From contig NZ_JACEHH010000071.1 in NCBI RefSeq assembly GCF_014154935.1, forward strand, positions 1 to 32,732: DNA of 32,732 bases, written 5' to 3'. Under the pieces are notes generated by a model. That model worked only from the letters and a program-made list of their open reading frames with translations. It was not told the DNA's origin and did not search any database. Source of the DNA: Stieleria mannarensis (GTDB taxonomy: Bacteria; Planctomycetota; Planctomycetia; Pirellulales; Pirellulaceae). The position numbers and the translations under genes were made by a program. Positions 1 to 8,651 of this stretch are shown piece after piece; within the stretch, counting starts at the first letter, position 1; every line of letters begins with the position of its first letter.

Positions 1-373
1 TTCTACAATGCCCCCAGCCCCAAATTGTAGAACTGTTGTCCCCAACTGTTCCCCTGAAAGCAACGCGCCACACCCCGGCGCAAATCCTCCAGACGCAAGC
101 GGCTGCGAACGAACAATTGAGACAATGGTTCTACAATGCCCCCAGCCCCAAATTGTAGAACTGTTTTCCTCAACTGTTCCCCTGGAAGCAACGCGCCACA
201 CCCCGGCGCAAATCCTCCAGCCGCAAGCGGCTGCGAACGAACAATTGAGACAATGGTTCTACAATGCCCCCAGCCCCAAATTGTAGAACCGTTGTCCTCA
301 ACTGTTCCCCTGAAAGCAAAGCGCCACACCCCGGCAGCCGCAAGCGACTGCGGGGGCACAATTGAGACAATGG
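1..373. repeat. Tandem array of three ~128-bp hairpin-bearing repeats
   Basis: Three head-to-tail units begin at 1, 129 and 257. The first two are 128 bp with only a few substitutions; the third is about 117 bp because roughly 11 bp are missing in its middle. Each unit opens with the inverted repeat TTCTACAAT / ATTGTAGAA (9-bp arms, 14-nt C-rich loop; arms at 1-9 and 24-32 in copy 1) and carries a second small hairpin, GCGCC / GGCGC. The period is not a multiple of three, so the short ORFs that cross it on both strands are not credible genes. The array ends 2 bp from the modC stop codon, so modC transcripts would run into it; a role in termination or mRNA stability is possible but unproven. 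The left end is cut by the window. Confidence 0.9.
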
Positions 374-375
374 TG

Positions 376-1014
376 CTACACTTCCCGCAACACTCCCTCG
401 TGAAGTTCGAAGCGTTGATCGGCCAAGACCTCGGCTTCTTCGTTGCTGTGGGTGACGTGCAACGTCGTCACTCCAGTCGATTCCTTGACCCGTTTGAGCA
501 ACGCGTGCATCTCCGCGCGAGTCGATTCGTCGAGCGCACTCAACGGTTCGTCCAATAACAACACGGCGGGTCGAAACGAGAGTGCCCGACCGAGTGCCAC
601 ACGCTGCGATTCACCTCCGCTGAGTGCATCGACGCTGCGTCCCAACAACGCCTTGATCCCCAACACTCCAGCCAGCTGCGCGATCCGATCATCGATCTCG
701 CTCTGCGGACGTTTTCTCAGTCGCAGCGCGAACGCCAAATGCTGAGCGACCGTCAGCGTGGGGAACAGCGCCAAGTCTTGGGGGACATATCCGATCTGCC
801 GATCTCCCGGCAACCAAGTCGTCACGTCGACGCCATCGATCAGAATCCGCCCCGAGGAGACCTTTCTCAAGCCACAGATCGACTCCAGAATCGTCGTCTT
901 GCCGCGCCCGGTCCGTCCCATCAGCACGGCGTAGTGGCCGCGTGGGACTTGCATGGAGATGCCCGAGAGCGAAAACTCGCCGGCATGGATGGCAACATTG
1001 TCCAGCTCGATCAC
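376..1014 (-). CDS. modC: Molybdate/tungstate-type ABC transporter ATP-binding protein (ModC-like, short)
   Basis: The protein is the ATPase that would power the permease encoded just upstream. From a GTG start at 1014 it has 212 residues: Walker A GRTGRGKT (33-40), Q-loop glutamine in YVPQD (Gln79), signature LSGGESQR (131-138), Walker B VLLLDEP (151-157, catalytic Glu156) and switch His189. The GTG overlaps the modB stop codon as GTGA, which argues for this start; the longer open frame to 1296 only shadows modB. Classical ModC proteins are about 350 residues with a C-terminal Mop/TOBE molybdate-binding domain. This one stops right after the nucleotide-binding domain, so that regulatory domain is absent. 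Substrate assignment rests on the neighbours. The stop lies against the 1-373 repeat array. Confidence 0.9.
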   Translation of the reverse strand: MIELDNVAIHAGEFSLSGISMQVPRGHYAVLMGRTGRGKTTILESICGLRKVSSGRILIDGVDVTTWLPGDRQIGYVPQDLALFPTLTVAQHLAFALRLRKRPQSEIDDRIAQLAGVLGIKALLGRSVDALSGGESQRVALGRALSFRPAVLLLDEPLSALDESTRAEMHALLKRVKESTGVTTLHVTHSNEEAEVLADQRFELHEGVLREV

Positions 1015-1856
1015 GCGTTCAGTCCCGTCCCAAGCACGCGGAGAATCAACAACACGACCACGGCCATCGCGACCATCAACAACGACACGGCGACCGCGGC
1101 ATTCAGCTGACCGATGCTCAATTCCAAAAACACCGTCGTCGAAAGCACCTCGGTCCGCATCCGCGTCGCCCCGGCAAAGACCAGGATCGGTCCGAACTCG
1201 CCCAGCGCCCGCGCCCACGCGATCGTCGTCGCGGCGATCATGCCACGCCACGCCTGCGGCAACGCGATCTGCATGAACGCCTGGCCCCGCGTGCAACCGA
1301 GTGTCCGCGCCACGTCCTCGGCGCGTGGGTCAATTTGGTCGAACGTGACACGCATCGTTCGCACCGCAAACGCGCACGCGACCGAAAACTGGGCCAGCAC
1401 CACCGCAGGCCACTGATACGTGACCGGAAAACCGACACTGTCGCGCAACCACGCCTCCAATTCCCACCCAAAAATCGGCAGGTGAAACAAGATCAGCAGG
1501 CTCAGCCCCAACACCAACGGCGGCAACACGATCGGAATATCGACCAGGGTGTCGACCAACCAGCGTCCGGGAAATCGATAGCGTGACAACAAATACCCCA
1601 GTGGCGTCGCGACCCACAACGACAAAACGGCCGCGGCGGAGCAACTCAGGATCGTCAACCGAAACGCCGCCTGAATCTCCGGCTTGCGAAGTGCATCGAT
1701 GAAGTCGCTCGGTGAGGTGAACACCACATCCGCGGCCAGCAACAGCAGGATCAACACGATGAAGCAGGCCGAGATCCCCCCCATCACCAAAAAGAACGGC
1801 GTGTCGCTGCGGCGTCGAAACGTCGGTGAAGAAGGGGAATCCACCGGCTCACTCAT
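1011..1856 (-). CDS. modB: Molybdate/tungstate-type ABC transporter permease (ModB-like)
   Basis: This is a polytopic inner-membrane permease of 281 residues, starting MSEPVDSP at 1856. Hydrophobic segments include FFLVMGGISACFIVLILLLL near the N-terminus, a segment around PIVLPPLVLGLSLLILF, and a C-terminal one around VSLLMVAMAVVVLLILRV. The cytoplasmic EAA loop that docks on the ATPase is visible in the order LGCTRGQAFMQIALP, followed by a GEFGP motif typical of ModB/CysT permeases. The ATG overlaps the binding-protein stop by 8 bp and the stop overlaps the ATPase start by 4 bp, so the three genes should be translationally coupled. An open frame extends upstream to 2063, but that extension lies inside the binding-protein gene and has no membrane-protein character. 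Confidence 0.92.
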   Translation of the reverse strand: MSEPVDSPSSPTFRRRSDTPFFLVMGGISACFIVLILLLLAADVVFTSPSDFIDALRKPEIQAAFRLTILSCSAAAVLSLWVATPLGYLLSRYRFPGRWLVDTLVDIPIVLPPLVLGLSLLILFHLPIFGWELEAWLRDSVGFPVTYQWPAVVLAQFSVACAFAVRTMRVTFDQIDPRAEDVARTLGCTRGQAFMQIALPQAWRGMIAATTIAWARALGEFGPILVFAGATRMRTEVLSTTVFLELSIGQLNAAVAVSLLMVAMAVVVLLILRVLGTGLNA

Positions 1857-3348
1857 CGGTCGCTGCTTCGCCAAGACTTTGCCATCGAAATCCTTCGGCG
1901 GCGAAAATGTCTTGCGACTCGGTCGAGCAAATCTGCTGGAACAATCGCGACGCCAAATTCGGATACGGTGACTCTTTGGCAACCGCCCATGGCTGGGTCG
2001 CCACACTGCAGTCGATCCCCTGAATCCGGATCGCATCCAAAAATTCCGACGCCCCGGCAGCATTGCTCAAATAGGCCACCGCGGCGTCCAGCGAACCGGT
2101 TTGCAACTGGTTGACCAGCATGTCGCCGGTCGGTGTCTGCACGGTCACGTTGGGCATGATCTCCTGCTGAACGCCGCCTTCGCGAAACGTGTTTTGCGTG
2201 ATCCAGCCCATCGCACATTGTTTCTCGTGTCCGATCCCCACACGCAATCCCTCCTTGGCCAAATCCCGCAACGAGGCAATCCCTTTGGGGTTGCCCTTCT
2301 GGACCAGGATCACGAGTTCATTTTGCGAGACCGGAACGGGTTCGGGGAACAGATCGTGTACCTGGTTCATGAATTCGCTGTCACAGGCAAAGTAGGCGTC
2401 GGGATGCTGGCCGGCCTTCATTTGTGCCACCAAGATCCCGCAACCGTTGTAGACGCGGTTGACCTTCACGCCCTCGCGTTTTTCGAACGCCGCGATGGTG
2501 TCCTCGATTGCCGGACGCAACATCGATCCGGCGAACACTGACAACTCGGGTTGGTCCGCCCAGGTGTCGCCCCCAGAGACGCGAAAACCGTGGTCGGCGT
2601 AATGCTGTAGCCCTCGATCGGCGGACGAGACATAACGGGCAAAATGCAACGCATCGGCGGCATGCTCGGTCGATGCGATTACACCGACCGAAATCTGCGA
2701 CGCCGTCGCCGCCAACTCGGGGATCTCGACGAAGGTCAAATCCGGATAGGTGTGCAACACCGCGTCGTACACGATCCCGGCATCGGCCGCCCCGATCTTG
2801 ATGTCGTTGGCCACTTCGTTGACCGTTCCACGATAGGCACGGGTGACGTTGTCCAACGCGTCCCAGCGATCGATCGCCCCCAAAGCCTCGCGGACGACTT
2901 TGCCGATCGCCGCCGAGTCGGGACTGGCTTGAACGACGCGGACGTCATCACGCAACAGATCGTCCAGGCTGTTGATCGATTTCGGGTTCCCCTTGGGGAC
3001 CGCAATCACGGCTTGCATCTTGGCGATCGACAGCTCTTCGGCGATCAGCCCCTTTTCCTTGCCGAGTTTCAAGTAACTGTCGTCGGCGGGCAAATACAGA
3101 TCCCCTTGGTTGGCCACTTCAATCGACGAGAGAAGTGTCTGCGAAGGCCCGTACTGGATTTCAACGCCACGGTCGAACTCCTGCTCGTATTCTTCGCGGA
3201 TCGATTCCATCACCGCGCGGTTGCTGGCGGCACAGTACAACATCACCGCTCGCCCGCTCGTCGACGGCTTCTCTTTTCCGCCCAGCATCACGCCGATAGC
3301 GATCAGTGCGACCAGCGAGCCGGCCATTAAGACATAAGTTCGATTCAT
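1849..3348 (-). CDS. modA: Molybdate/tungstate-type substrate-binding protein with two fused ModA-like domains
   Basis: This is an exported solute-binding protein of 499 residues with an N-terminal hydrophobic segment (about 5-23). ModA-type proteins are normally about 230-260 residues. Here two such domains lie in tandem: about 33-260 (starting VMLYCAASNRAV; GDLYLPADDSYL; later AAIGKVVREAL and GAADAGIVYDAVL) and about 268-495 (starting LSVFAGSMLRPAIEDTIAAF; DAYFACDSEFMNQV; later QTPTGDMLVNQLQTGSLDAAVAYLSN). The halves share the family order of N-terminal strand, 'D-x-Y' hinge region and the late 'G..DA.(I/V).Y' motif, but are clearly diverged. The gene follows a 9-bp gap after the exported protein at 3358-4392 and overlaps modB. 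Molybdate rather than tungstate or another oxyanion is inferred from the family only. Confidence 0.88.
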   Translation of the reverse strand: MNRTYVLMAGSLVALIAIGVMLGGKEKPSTSGRAVMLYCAASNRAVMESIREEYEQEFDRGVEIQYGPSQTLLSSIEVANQGDLYLPADDSYLKLGKEKGLIAEELSIAKMQAVIAVPKGNPKSINSLDDLLRDDVRVVQASPDSAAIGKVVREALGAIDRWDALDNVTRAYRGTVNEVANDIKIGAADAGIVYDAVLHTYPDLTFVEIPELAATASQISVGVIASTEHAADALHFARYVSSADRGLQHYADHGFRVSGGDTWADQPELSVFAGSMLRPAIEDTIAAFEKREGVKVNRVYNGCGILVAQMKAGQHPDAYFACDSEFMNQVHDLFPEPVPVSQNELVILVQKGNPKGIASLRDLAKEGLRVGIGHEKQCAMGWITQNTFREGGVQQEIMPNVTVQTPTGDMLVNQLQTGSLDAAVAYLSNAAGASEFLDAIRIQGIDCSVATQPWAVAKESPYPNLASRLFQQICSTESQDIFAAEGFRWQSLGEAATDE

Positions 3349-3357
3349 AGCTCTAGT

Positions 3358-4392
3358 TTATCGGCGACCTTGCGGTATCGGAACCAGGACGGGATTGCGA
3401 TTGCGGCCTTCTTCGGCGCTGCGATCCGGAGGACGGTTGTCGACGTCGCCGAACAGTTCTCCGTCCCAATCGGCATCGATCAGCAAATCGAATCCGGGAT
3501 TCTGTTCTTTGACTTGGCACGAACACGCCTTGCTCAAGAAGATCGTCAGCTCCTCCATCAACCGCGGTGTCAGGTCGCCAGCCGGGATCACCTCCAATGC
3601 CCGGCCGCGACCAAAGACCGGAACCAACAACGGCTCGCCGTCTTCGAACGCCTGCTCGCGCAAACCGGACAGCAAACGGACCAAGAACTGCTCCTTCGAA
3701 TCATCGGGATCAATCTCCAGCAGACTGAACTTCACCACCAACGGCAAGTCGGCGTACAGTTCCGATCCCGGCAATCCGATTCCTTCAGGCAACTGGACTT
3801 TCGACCGGAGTGTCTTGAAGGTGTCTTCGACCAGCGTCTTGGCAGCGGCTGTTTTTTCAGCATCGGCCGATCCGACCAACAACCAAACGACACTGTGGCC
3901 GGCCAGCAGCCGATCGCGGAGTTGTTCGCGAACCGGTGATTGAAAAATCCCCATCCGATCCGCTTCGCTGAGCGCTCCGTGCCAGCGATTGACCGTGCGT
4001 CCCCGCCCCAATTTGGTGCGGACCATGACGTACGGCAATGTAGCTCGACCGTCCGCGTTGATTTCCTGCCACAAAGCCTCGCGCCCGCGGTCTTTCCTAT
4101 CGGCCAAGTCGACCGCGATAACCTTGGCGTTGGCATGGCCGCCATGGTCGTCTGTCGAAGCAGTCATTCGATTCATCAGGCGGGCGTCGGCGGGTGAGAA
4201 CGGTCCATCATGAAAAACAATCACTTCGCAATCATCCGGCGTCCATCGTTCCAGTGCATAGCGAAAGACGGGAATGTTGCACGCGCCGGCGCAAGAACTC
4301 CATGCCAAAAGCATGAAGGTTAGGACAAGTCCCCGCGAAGAATGGCAGACCAGATCAAGTCTTGGGCGGCGGACAAGGCTCTGCCACGACAT
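3358..4392 (-). CDS. Exported protein of unknown function heading the mod operon
   Basis: Taken from the ATG at 4392 this is 344 residues. It has an arginine-rich N-terminus, a hydrophobic stretch (GLVLTFMLLAWSSCAGAC) that looks like a signal peptide with a possible but non-ideal lipobox (AGA-C), then NIPVFRYALERW at the mature N-terminus. I recognise no catalytic domain. The C-terminal half contains a cysteine pair (SKACSCQVKEQ) and an acidic motif (LLIDADWDGELFGD). It ends 9 bp before the double ModA gene and points the same way, so it is probably the first gene of that operon; an envelope role linked to metal-oxyanion uptake is only a guess. An in-frame opening continues to 4737 but would translate through the palindrome at 4422-4478, so the internal start is preferred. 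ATG at 4314 is an alternative. Confidence 0.72.
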   Translation of the reverse strand: MSWQSLVRRPRLDLVCHSSRGLVLTFMLLAWSSCAGACNIPVFRYALERWTPDDCEVIVFHDGPFSPADARLMNRMTASTDDHGGHANAKVIAVDLADRKDRGREALWQEINADGRATLPYVMVRTKLGRGRTVNRWHGALSEADRMGIFQSPVREQLRDRLLAGHSVVWLLVGSADAEKTAAAKTLVEDTFKTLRSKVQLPEGIGLPGSELYADLPLVVKFSLLEIDPDDSKEQFLVRLLSGLREQAFEDGEPLLVPVFGRGRALEVIPAGDLTPRLMEELTIFLSKACSCQVKEQNPGFDLLIDADWDGELFGDVDNRPPDRSAEEGRNRNPVLVPIPQGRR

Positions 4393-4421
4393 CGCTACTG
4401 ATTCATCCTGCCAGCATGGCT

Positions 4422-4478
4422 CCCCTCTCCCCCGGATTCTGGGCAAGCTCCACTTGCCCAGAATCCGGGGGAGAGGGG
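4422..4478. repeat. Perfect 26-bp-arm palindrome (REP/MITE-like)
   Basis: The arms 4422-4447 and 4453-4478 are exact reverse complements (CCCCTCTCCCCCGGATTCTG... on the left) separated by the 5-nt loop CTCCA. The right arm continues into CTGGGGGTGAGGGGG, which is not mirrored on the left. It lies in the 232-bp gap between the PQQ-protein gene and the mod-operon leader gene. It could end transcription from 4625-8527, although no T-run follows. The GC-rich, gene-free, perfectly paired form suits a dispersed palindromic element. Confidence 0.9.
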
Positions 4479-4624
4479 CTGGGGGTGAGGGGGCATCCAA
4501 AGACGCACCACGATCGAAACGAGCGATCGTGCGGCATTCATTCGTCGAAGGAAAAGACATAACGAGCTGTTTCAAACGAGGTTCCAACAGTCTGTCGAAG
4601 TTGAGTGAATTGAAATCCAGTGAC

Positions 4625-7600
4625 TCACTTTCCGAAACACAACACCCTTCCGTCGAGCGTCGAAAGAAACAGGCTGCCATTAGCACCGGCCAGTCCGTCC
4701 CACGCAGGCAACGCGTCCAGCTTGATCTCGTTTTCAATCTCGCCGGTGTCGATGTTCACTGCCAATAGCGACGATCCATCCTTGCCCATCAACGCCGCGT
4801 CCTGGTTATCGAGCAACGTTTGAACCTCCGGATCACTCTCGCTGAGTTTCTGGAACGTTTCTTCTTCGTCGATCGTGTCCGGTGGCCCGACGACAAACAG
4901 CTTGCTGCCGGCCAACACCATGCCGCGAACGTAGACCGGGATGTCTTTGGCCCACTTCGGCTTGACCAGCGAATCTCCGGGTTTGACGTTGTTGTTTCCG
5001 CCTTTCTTCTTTGCGCCCTGATTGCGGCTTGTGAACTGGACGGCCTTGCCGAATTTGCCTTCGACCGGCTTGCCGCCTTCCAGCGTTCCGTTGTTGCGAT
5101 GCAAACTGTGATCCCGCGCGGTGCCGTCGTCAAAGCTGACCGCCAACACGGCATCGGCAGAAATCTCCGAACCGTCGTCATAGCGTTTGGCGACCTGTTC
5201 GGCCGTTGCCGCACGGAAATACAACCGCACCTCGTCGATCGCCCCGGAGAAGGGCAACGGGGACGTGTAGTTGCCGACGGCGGTTTGCCCGTCGGCCCCG
5301 ACATCCATGCCTTGAGCGGGATCGATGTGAATCAAGCCCGACGACTTGCCGCTGGCAGCGAGTCTTCCGTCGACGTACAACGACATCGACTTGTCTTCGC
5401 CTAGCACGCCGACGACATGGTGCCATCCGCCGACGATTCGTTTGGGGCCTTCAACCGTCGACAGCCCCTGTTCACTGCGGACCATGAATTGTGGCTTGCC
5501 CGCCTTCAACGTCAATGCGAATCCGGCGGATGGACCTCCACGAGCGACGATCACACCCTGGGGCTTGGTCGATGTGATCCACGCCTCCACCGTGATCGGT
5601 TTGCCTTGCGGATTCAAACTCGGCGATTTCGGGAACGATGCCGAGGGAGCCGACGGGCCGCCGCCGCGTTTCTTTCCAAAGCCCTCGGGGATCTCCGGCG
5701 GATTCTGTTCGGCCGAAAACAACTGGTGTTCCAAGACCGTCGTCCAACGTAGGTATTGGGGTTTGCGTCCGTAGCCGTAAACATACCCGTCACCCTTGAC
5801 CAAGATCCGTCCCGACGGGGCGTACTTGCCGGCTTGATAATAACCGCCGTGGCCGCCGGCAAAACTCTGCCCCAGCACCCAATACGAACGGTGGAACCAA
5901 GTGTCATCCAGAAACCCCATCGGGGCGAAGATGTGGGCGTCGGGTCCACGTTGCTTGGACGCTTGGGCGGCAAACTCGCCCGAATTCGGTCCGATCTCAA
6001 GCCGGTTGAGGTCGAAGTCGAATTTCTGGCTCTTCATAAACAGGTGGCGTCCGTCGGTGGACAAGATATCGGGGAGCCCGACCGGCATCTGCAGGATTTG
6101 CAGTTTCTCTTGCAGGTTGTTCCCGGTCTCCGGATTGGTCTCGTCCATGATCGTTTCGGCCAGCTTCTTTCCGCTGGCCAGATCCAGCCGCAACAGTCGT
6201 AGCCCGCCGTCCAAAAAGTTGGATCGTCCGGCCACGGTGTAAATCGAATCGTCGTGAATCAACACGCTGCCATGCACCGGCCACAACGATTCCAGTTGTT
6301 CGTACGCCATCGCACGGCGATCGATCGGCGCCGCACGGTATCGCCAGACCAATTCACCGTCGGTGGTCAAGCAATACACCCAGCCGTCGGCGGCACCAAA
6401 AACGACGCGGCCGCGATGCACGGTCGGCGGCGAATCGATCCGCGCCCCGGCGGTGTAGCTCCATTTCGCCTCGCCCGTTTTTTCATCCAGAGCATGCAGC
6501 GTGTGCTGGTCGATCTGTGCGACGTAGACATGCCCGTCGGCGATCACCGGCGCGGTCAGCCGGCCGCCCAGGTCCGCGGTCCATCGGGGAGCGACGTCGG
6601 AGGAGATCGTGCCCGCGCTCGCGCCGCTACGTCCGGCATCGCGGCGGTACGTCGGCCAATCGTCTGATCCGGCCGGTTCGGAATCGGCCAAGGCCACGCC
6701 GAACGCAGGCCCTTTTTCACGCCGTCCGACTTCGGCCACCTTCGTCGGGATCGGACGGGTCGGGGCCAACGGAGCCAGAGCGTTGAACCCGAATAGCTTG
6801 GCCTCGGGATAGCAGGCACAGTTGTGTGGCGGCGCGTACGTCAATCCGTTGCAGGGCATCACGCCGTACAGACACCCGCCGCGGACCCAGTGATGGATGT
6901 CCCAATGTTCTTTGTCGGGATCAACAAACTCGATCCCGGTCCGCGAAGGCATCAAGAAGTTGTCGGTCGCCTTGGCGATGTAACAACGGTGGTGAAACCA
7001 ATACGTGTCAACATCGGGGGCGAACGATTTGACGACTTCGCCGGTTCGCGGGTTGCGTCCGGTGTAGACGCCGCTGTCCTTGCCCGACGTCAACGGTGCC
7101 AACCAAACCAATCCGTCGACGACCATCAAGTCTTGCGGTGATTGATAGCCGCTGTTGGGAAAACTCGCCTCCCACAGCTTTTCTCCGCTTTTGGCGTCAC
7201 TGCTGATCATCTTGCCGTCGCCGCCGGCGTACAACACCACGTCTTCGTAAACCACCAACCGGGGACCAAAGTTGAACGTGAACGAATCGCGACGTGTCAC
7301 CGATTCACTTTCCCAAACGACGTCCCCCGAACGCCCATCCAACGAGACGATTCTTTCGCCGTCGTGAAAGAAGAGCTGTGAATCTTTGGCCGCCAACGTC
7401 AGCGGTGACACCTTCGTCTTCTTGGCCCACAACTGTTTGCCGGTGCTAGCCTGGAACGCCATCAGCACGCGAGGTTCTTCATTCCAGAAAAAACTTCGCG
7501 AGCGTGCCTGGTCACCGACGGTGCCGTGCAGCGGGGCGTAATCCTGCAGTTCCGCTTTGCCTTTTCGCACGACCAAAAACAACAGGTCGCCGGTGGAGAT

Positions 7601-8527
7601 GATTTCCTCGGTCGCATCACTGCCTTCGTAGGTTCGCAGCACTTCGCCGGTCGCCGCGTCCAATGCGGTCAGCGGCGCGTTGAATCCCAACGTGACGAAG
7701 ACTTCCGATTCGGTCGAAACCAAGCGCCGCGACAATTGGGTCGGCCCGCTCTTGAGCGGCCAGAGGTGCGGTTGCCAGTTGTCGATGTCTTTCTTCCACA
7801 ACACGGTGCCGTTGAAGGCATCGCGGGCGATCAATTTCCATTTGGGCGGCAATTGGATCGAGATTCGACTGCCTTCATCCATGATGTAAAACATCCGTCC
7901 GCCGGTGGACACCAACGCACTCATGCTGGCCATCCGGTCATGGTGCCGCGACCATCGTGGGCTGCCCACCCATTGCAAGTGACGCGGCGGTGCGACGACG
8001 TCGTCGTGGGCGACCGAGTTGCCCGTCGCATCGTGCAAGTAGTGAGACCATTCGTCGATGTTGTCCGGTCGCGGCTTTTGATGCCTGACCCAGCGGTCAC
8101 CCTGCTTGACCAAGGCGACGCCGTTGGGAACCAGCACTCTCAAGACCTCGTCCATCGTGACGTCGCCCAGCGATTCGGCGACCAACATATTCACCATGTT
8201 GTCGACGTAGGGAAGCTGGTAGCCGTCGAAACGGTCAAACGCGATGTCACCATAGTCGCCTTGATCGATCACCCGGTCGCGGATCGAATTCAATTGGTTC
8301 GCATCCCGGACCAACCCGTGAACCTGGGTCGCATCGTTTTGGCGCAGCGCCGCGGTCAGTTGACCGTCCCCGGCATCCAAGTGCACGAAGAACCCTGCGT
8401 TGACGCCGGCCTGCTCGATCAGTTTGTTTGCGTCCTGTTGGATGTCGGCGTGACACACACCGGCAAGACAGGTCGTCAGAAGGACAAAAGTAGCACCAAC
8501 GACATCTCGAATCGGTAGTCGCGACAT
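4625..8527 (-). CDS. Giant exported PQQ-type beta-propeller protein with vestigial methyltransferase-like and LamG domains
   Basis: This protein has 1300 residues. A signal peptide (about 1-27, ending CLAGVCHA) is followed by a region (about 33-145) that reads like a class I methyltransferase fold: GFFVHLDAGDGQLTAAL resembles motif I and EVLRVLVPNGVALVK resembles the late 'L.PGG.L' strand. A linker (RPDNIDEWSHYLHDATGN) leads into two sets of PQQ-propeller blades. The second starts at about residue 622 with the usual DWPTYRRDAGRSG signature, and blade motifs such as LDAATGEVLRTYEG and LDEKTGEAKWSYTAG recur. A LamG/concanavalin-like domain (about 970-1165; PITVEAWI, GWHHVVGVL, FSGAIDEVRLYFRAAT) is inserted before the last blades. 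It is probably periplasmic or surface-exposed; no PQQ enzyme activity is claimed. GGAG lies 7 nt before the ATG. The gene is monocistronic and divergent from ppk2. Confidence 0.88.
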   Translation of the reverse strand: MSRLPIRDVVGATFVLLTTCLAGVCHADIQQDANKLIEQAGVNAGFFVHLDAGDGQLTAALRQNDATQVHGLVRDANQLNSIRDRVIDQGDYGDIAFDRFDGYQLPYVDNMVNMLVAESLGDVTMDEVLRVLVPNGVALVKQGDRWVRHQKPRPDNIDEWSHYLHDATGNSVAHDDVVAPPRHLQWVGSPRWSRHHDRMASMSALVSTGGRMFYIMDEGSRISIQLPPKWKLIARDAFNGTVLWKKDIDNWQPHLWPLKSGPTQLSRRLVSTESEVFVTLGFNAPLTALDAATGEVLRTYEGSDATEEIISTGDLLFLVVRKGKAELQDYAPLHGTVGDQARSRSFFWNEEPRVLMAFQASTGKQLWAKKTKVSPLTLAAKDSQLFFHDGERIVSLDGRSGDVVWESESVTRRDSFTFNFGPRLVVYEDVVLYAGGDGKMISSDAKSGEKLWEASFPNSGYQSPQDLMVVDGLVWLAPLTSGKDSGVYTGRNPRTGEVVKSFAPDVDTYWFHHRCYIAKATDNFLMPSRTGIEFVDPDKEHWDIHHWVRGGCLYGVMPCNGLTYAPPHNCACYPEAKLFGFNALAPLAPTRPIPTKVAEVGRREKGPAFGVALADSEPAGSDDWPTYRRDAGRSGASAGTISSDVAPRWTADLGGRLTAPVIADGHVYVAQIDQHTLHALDEKTGEAKWSYTAGARIDSPPTVHRGRVVFGAADGWVYCLTTDGELVWRYRAAPIDRRAMAYEQLESLWPVHGSVLIHDDSIYTVAGRSNFLDGGLRLLRLDLASGKKLAETIMDETNPETGNNLQEKLQILQMPVGLPDILSTDGRHLFMKSQKFDFDLNRLEIGPNSGEFAAQASKQRGPDAHIFAPMGFLDDTWFHRSYWVLGQSFAGGHGGYYQAGKYAPSGRILVKGDGYVYGYGRKPQYLRWTTVLEHQLFSAEQNPPEIPEGFGKKRGGGPSAPSASFPKSPSLNPQGKPITVEAWITSTKPQGVIVARGGPSAGFALTLKAGKPQFMVRSEQGLSTVEGPKRIVGGWHHVVGVLGEDKSMSLYVDGRLAASGKSSGLIHIDPAQGMDVGADGQTAVGNYTSPLPFSGAIDEVRLYFRAATAEQVAKRYDDGSEISADAVLAVSFDDGTARDHSLHRNNGTLEGGKPVEGKFGKAVQFTSRNQGAKKKGGNNNVKPGDSLVKPKWAKDIPVYVRGMVLAGSKLFVVGPPDTIDEEETFQKLSESDPEVQTLLDNQDAALMGKDGSSLLAVNIDTGEIENEIKLDALPAWDGLAGANGSLFLSTLDGRVLCFGK

Positions 8528-8651
8528 GAATCAGCTCCGGACGAAGCGAACGGTGGGAATCCAGGAAGGCGTCAATTGTAACCGTCGCCGGCCCCCCGCG
8601 GTGTGTTGTCGCCGTCACGAATCTACTGAGATCCACAGATGATCAGCGGTT

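Noticed and set aside
1..373. Direct repeats resembling a CRISPR array, and short ORFs on both strands
   Set aside because: The units are contiguous 128-bp repeats with no unique spacers, no cas genes are present, and the period breaks the reading frame.
7526..8518. 330-residue open frame opposite the PQQ-propeller gene
   Set aside because: It lies wholly antisense to a clearly recognised protein and shows only high-GC shadow composition.
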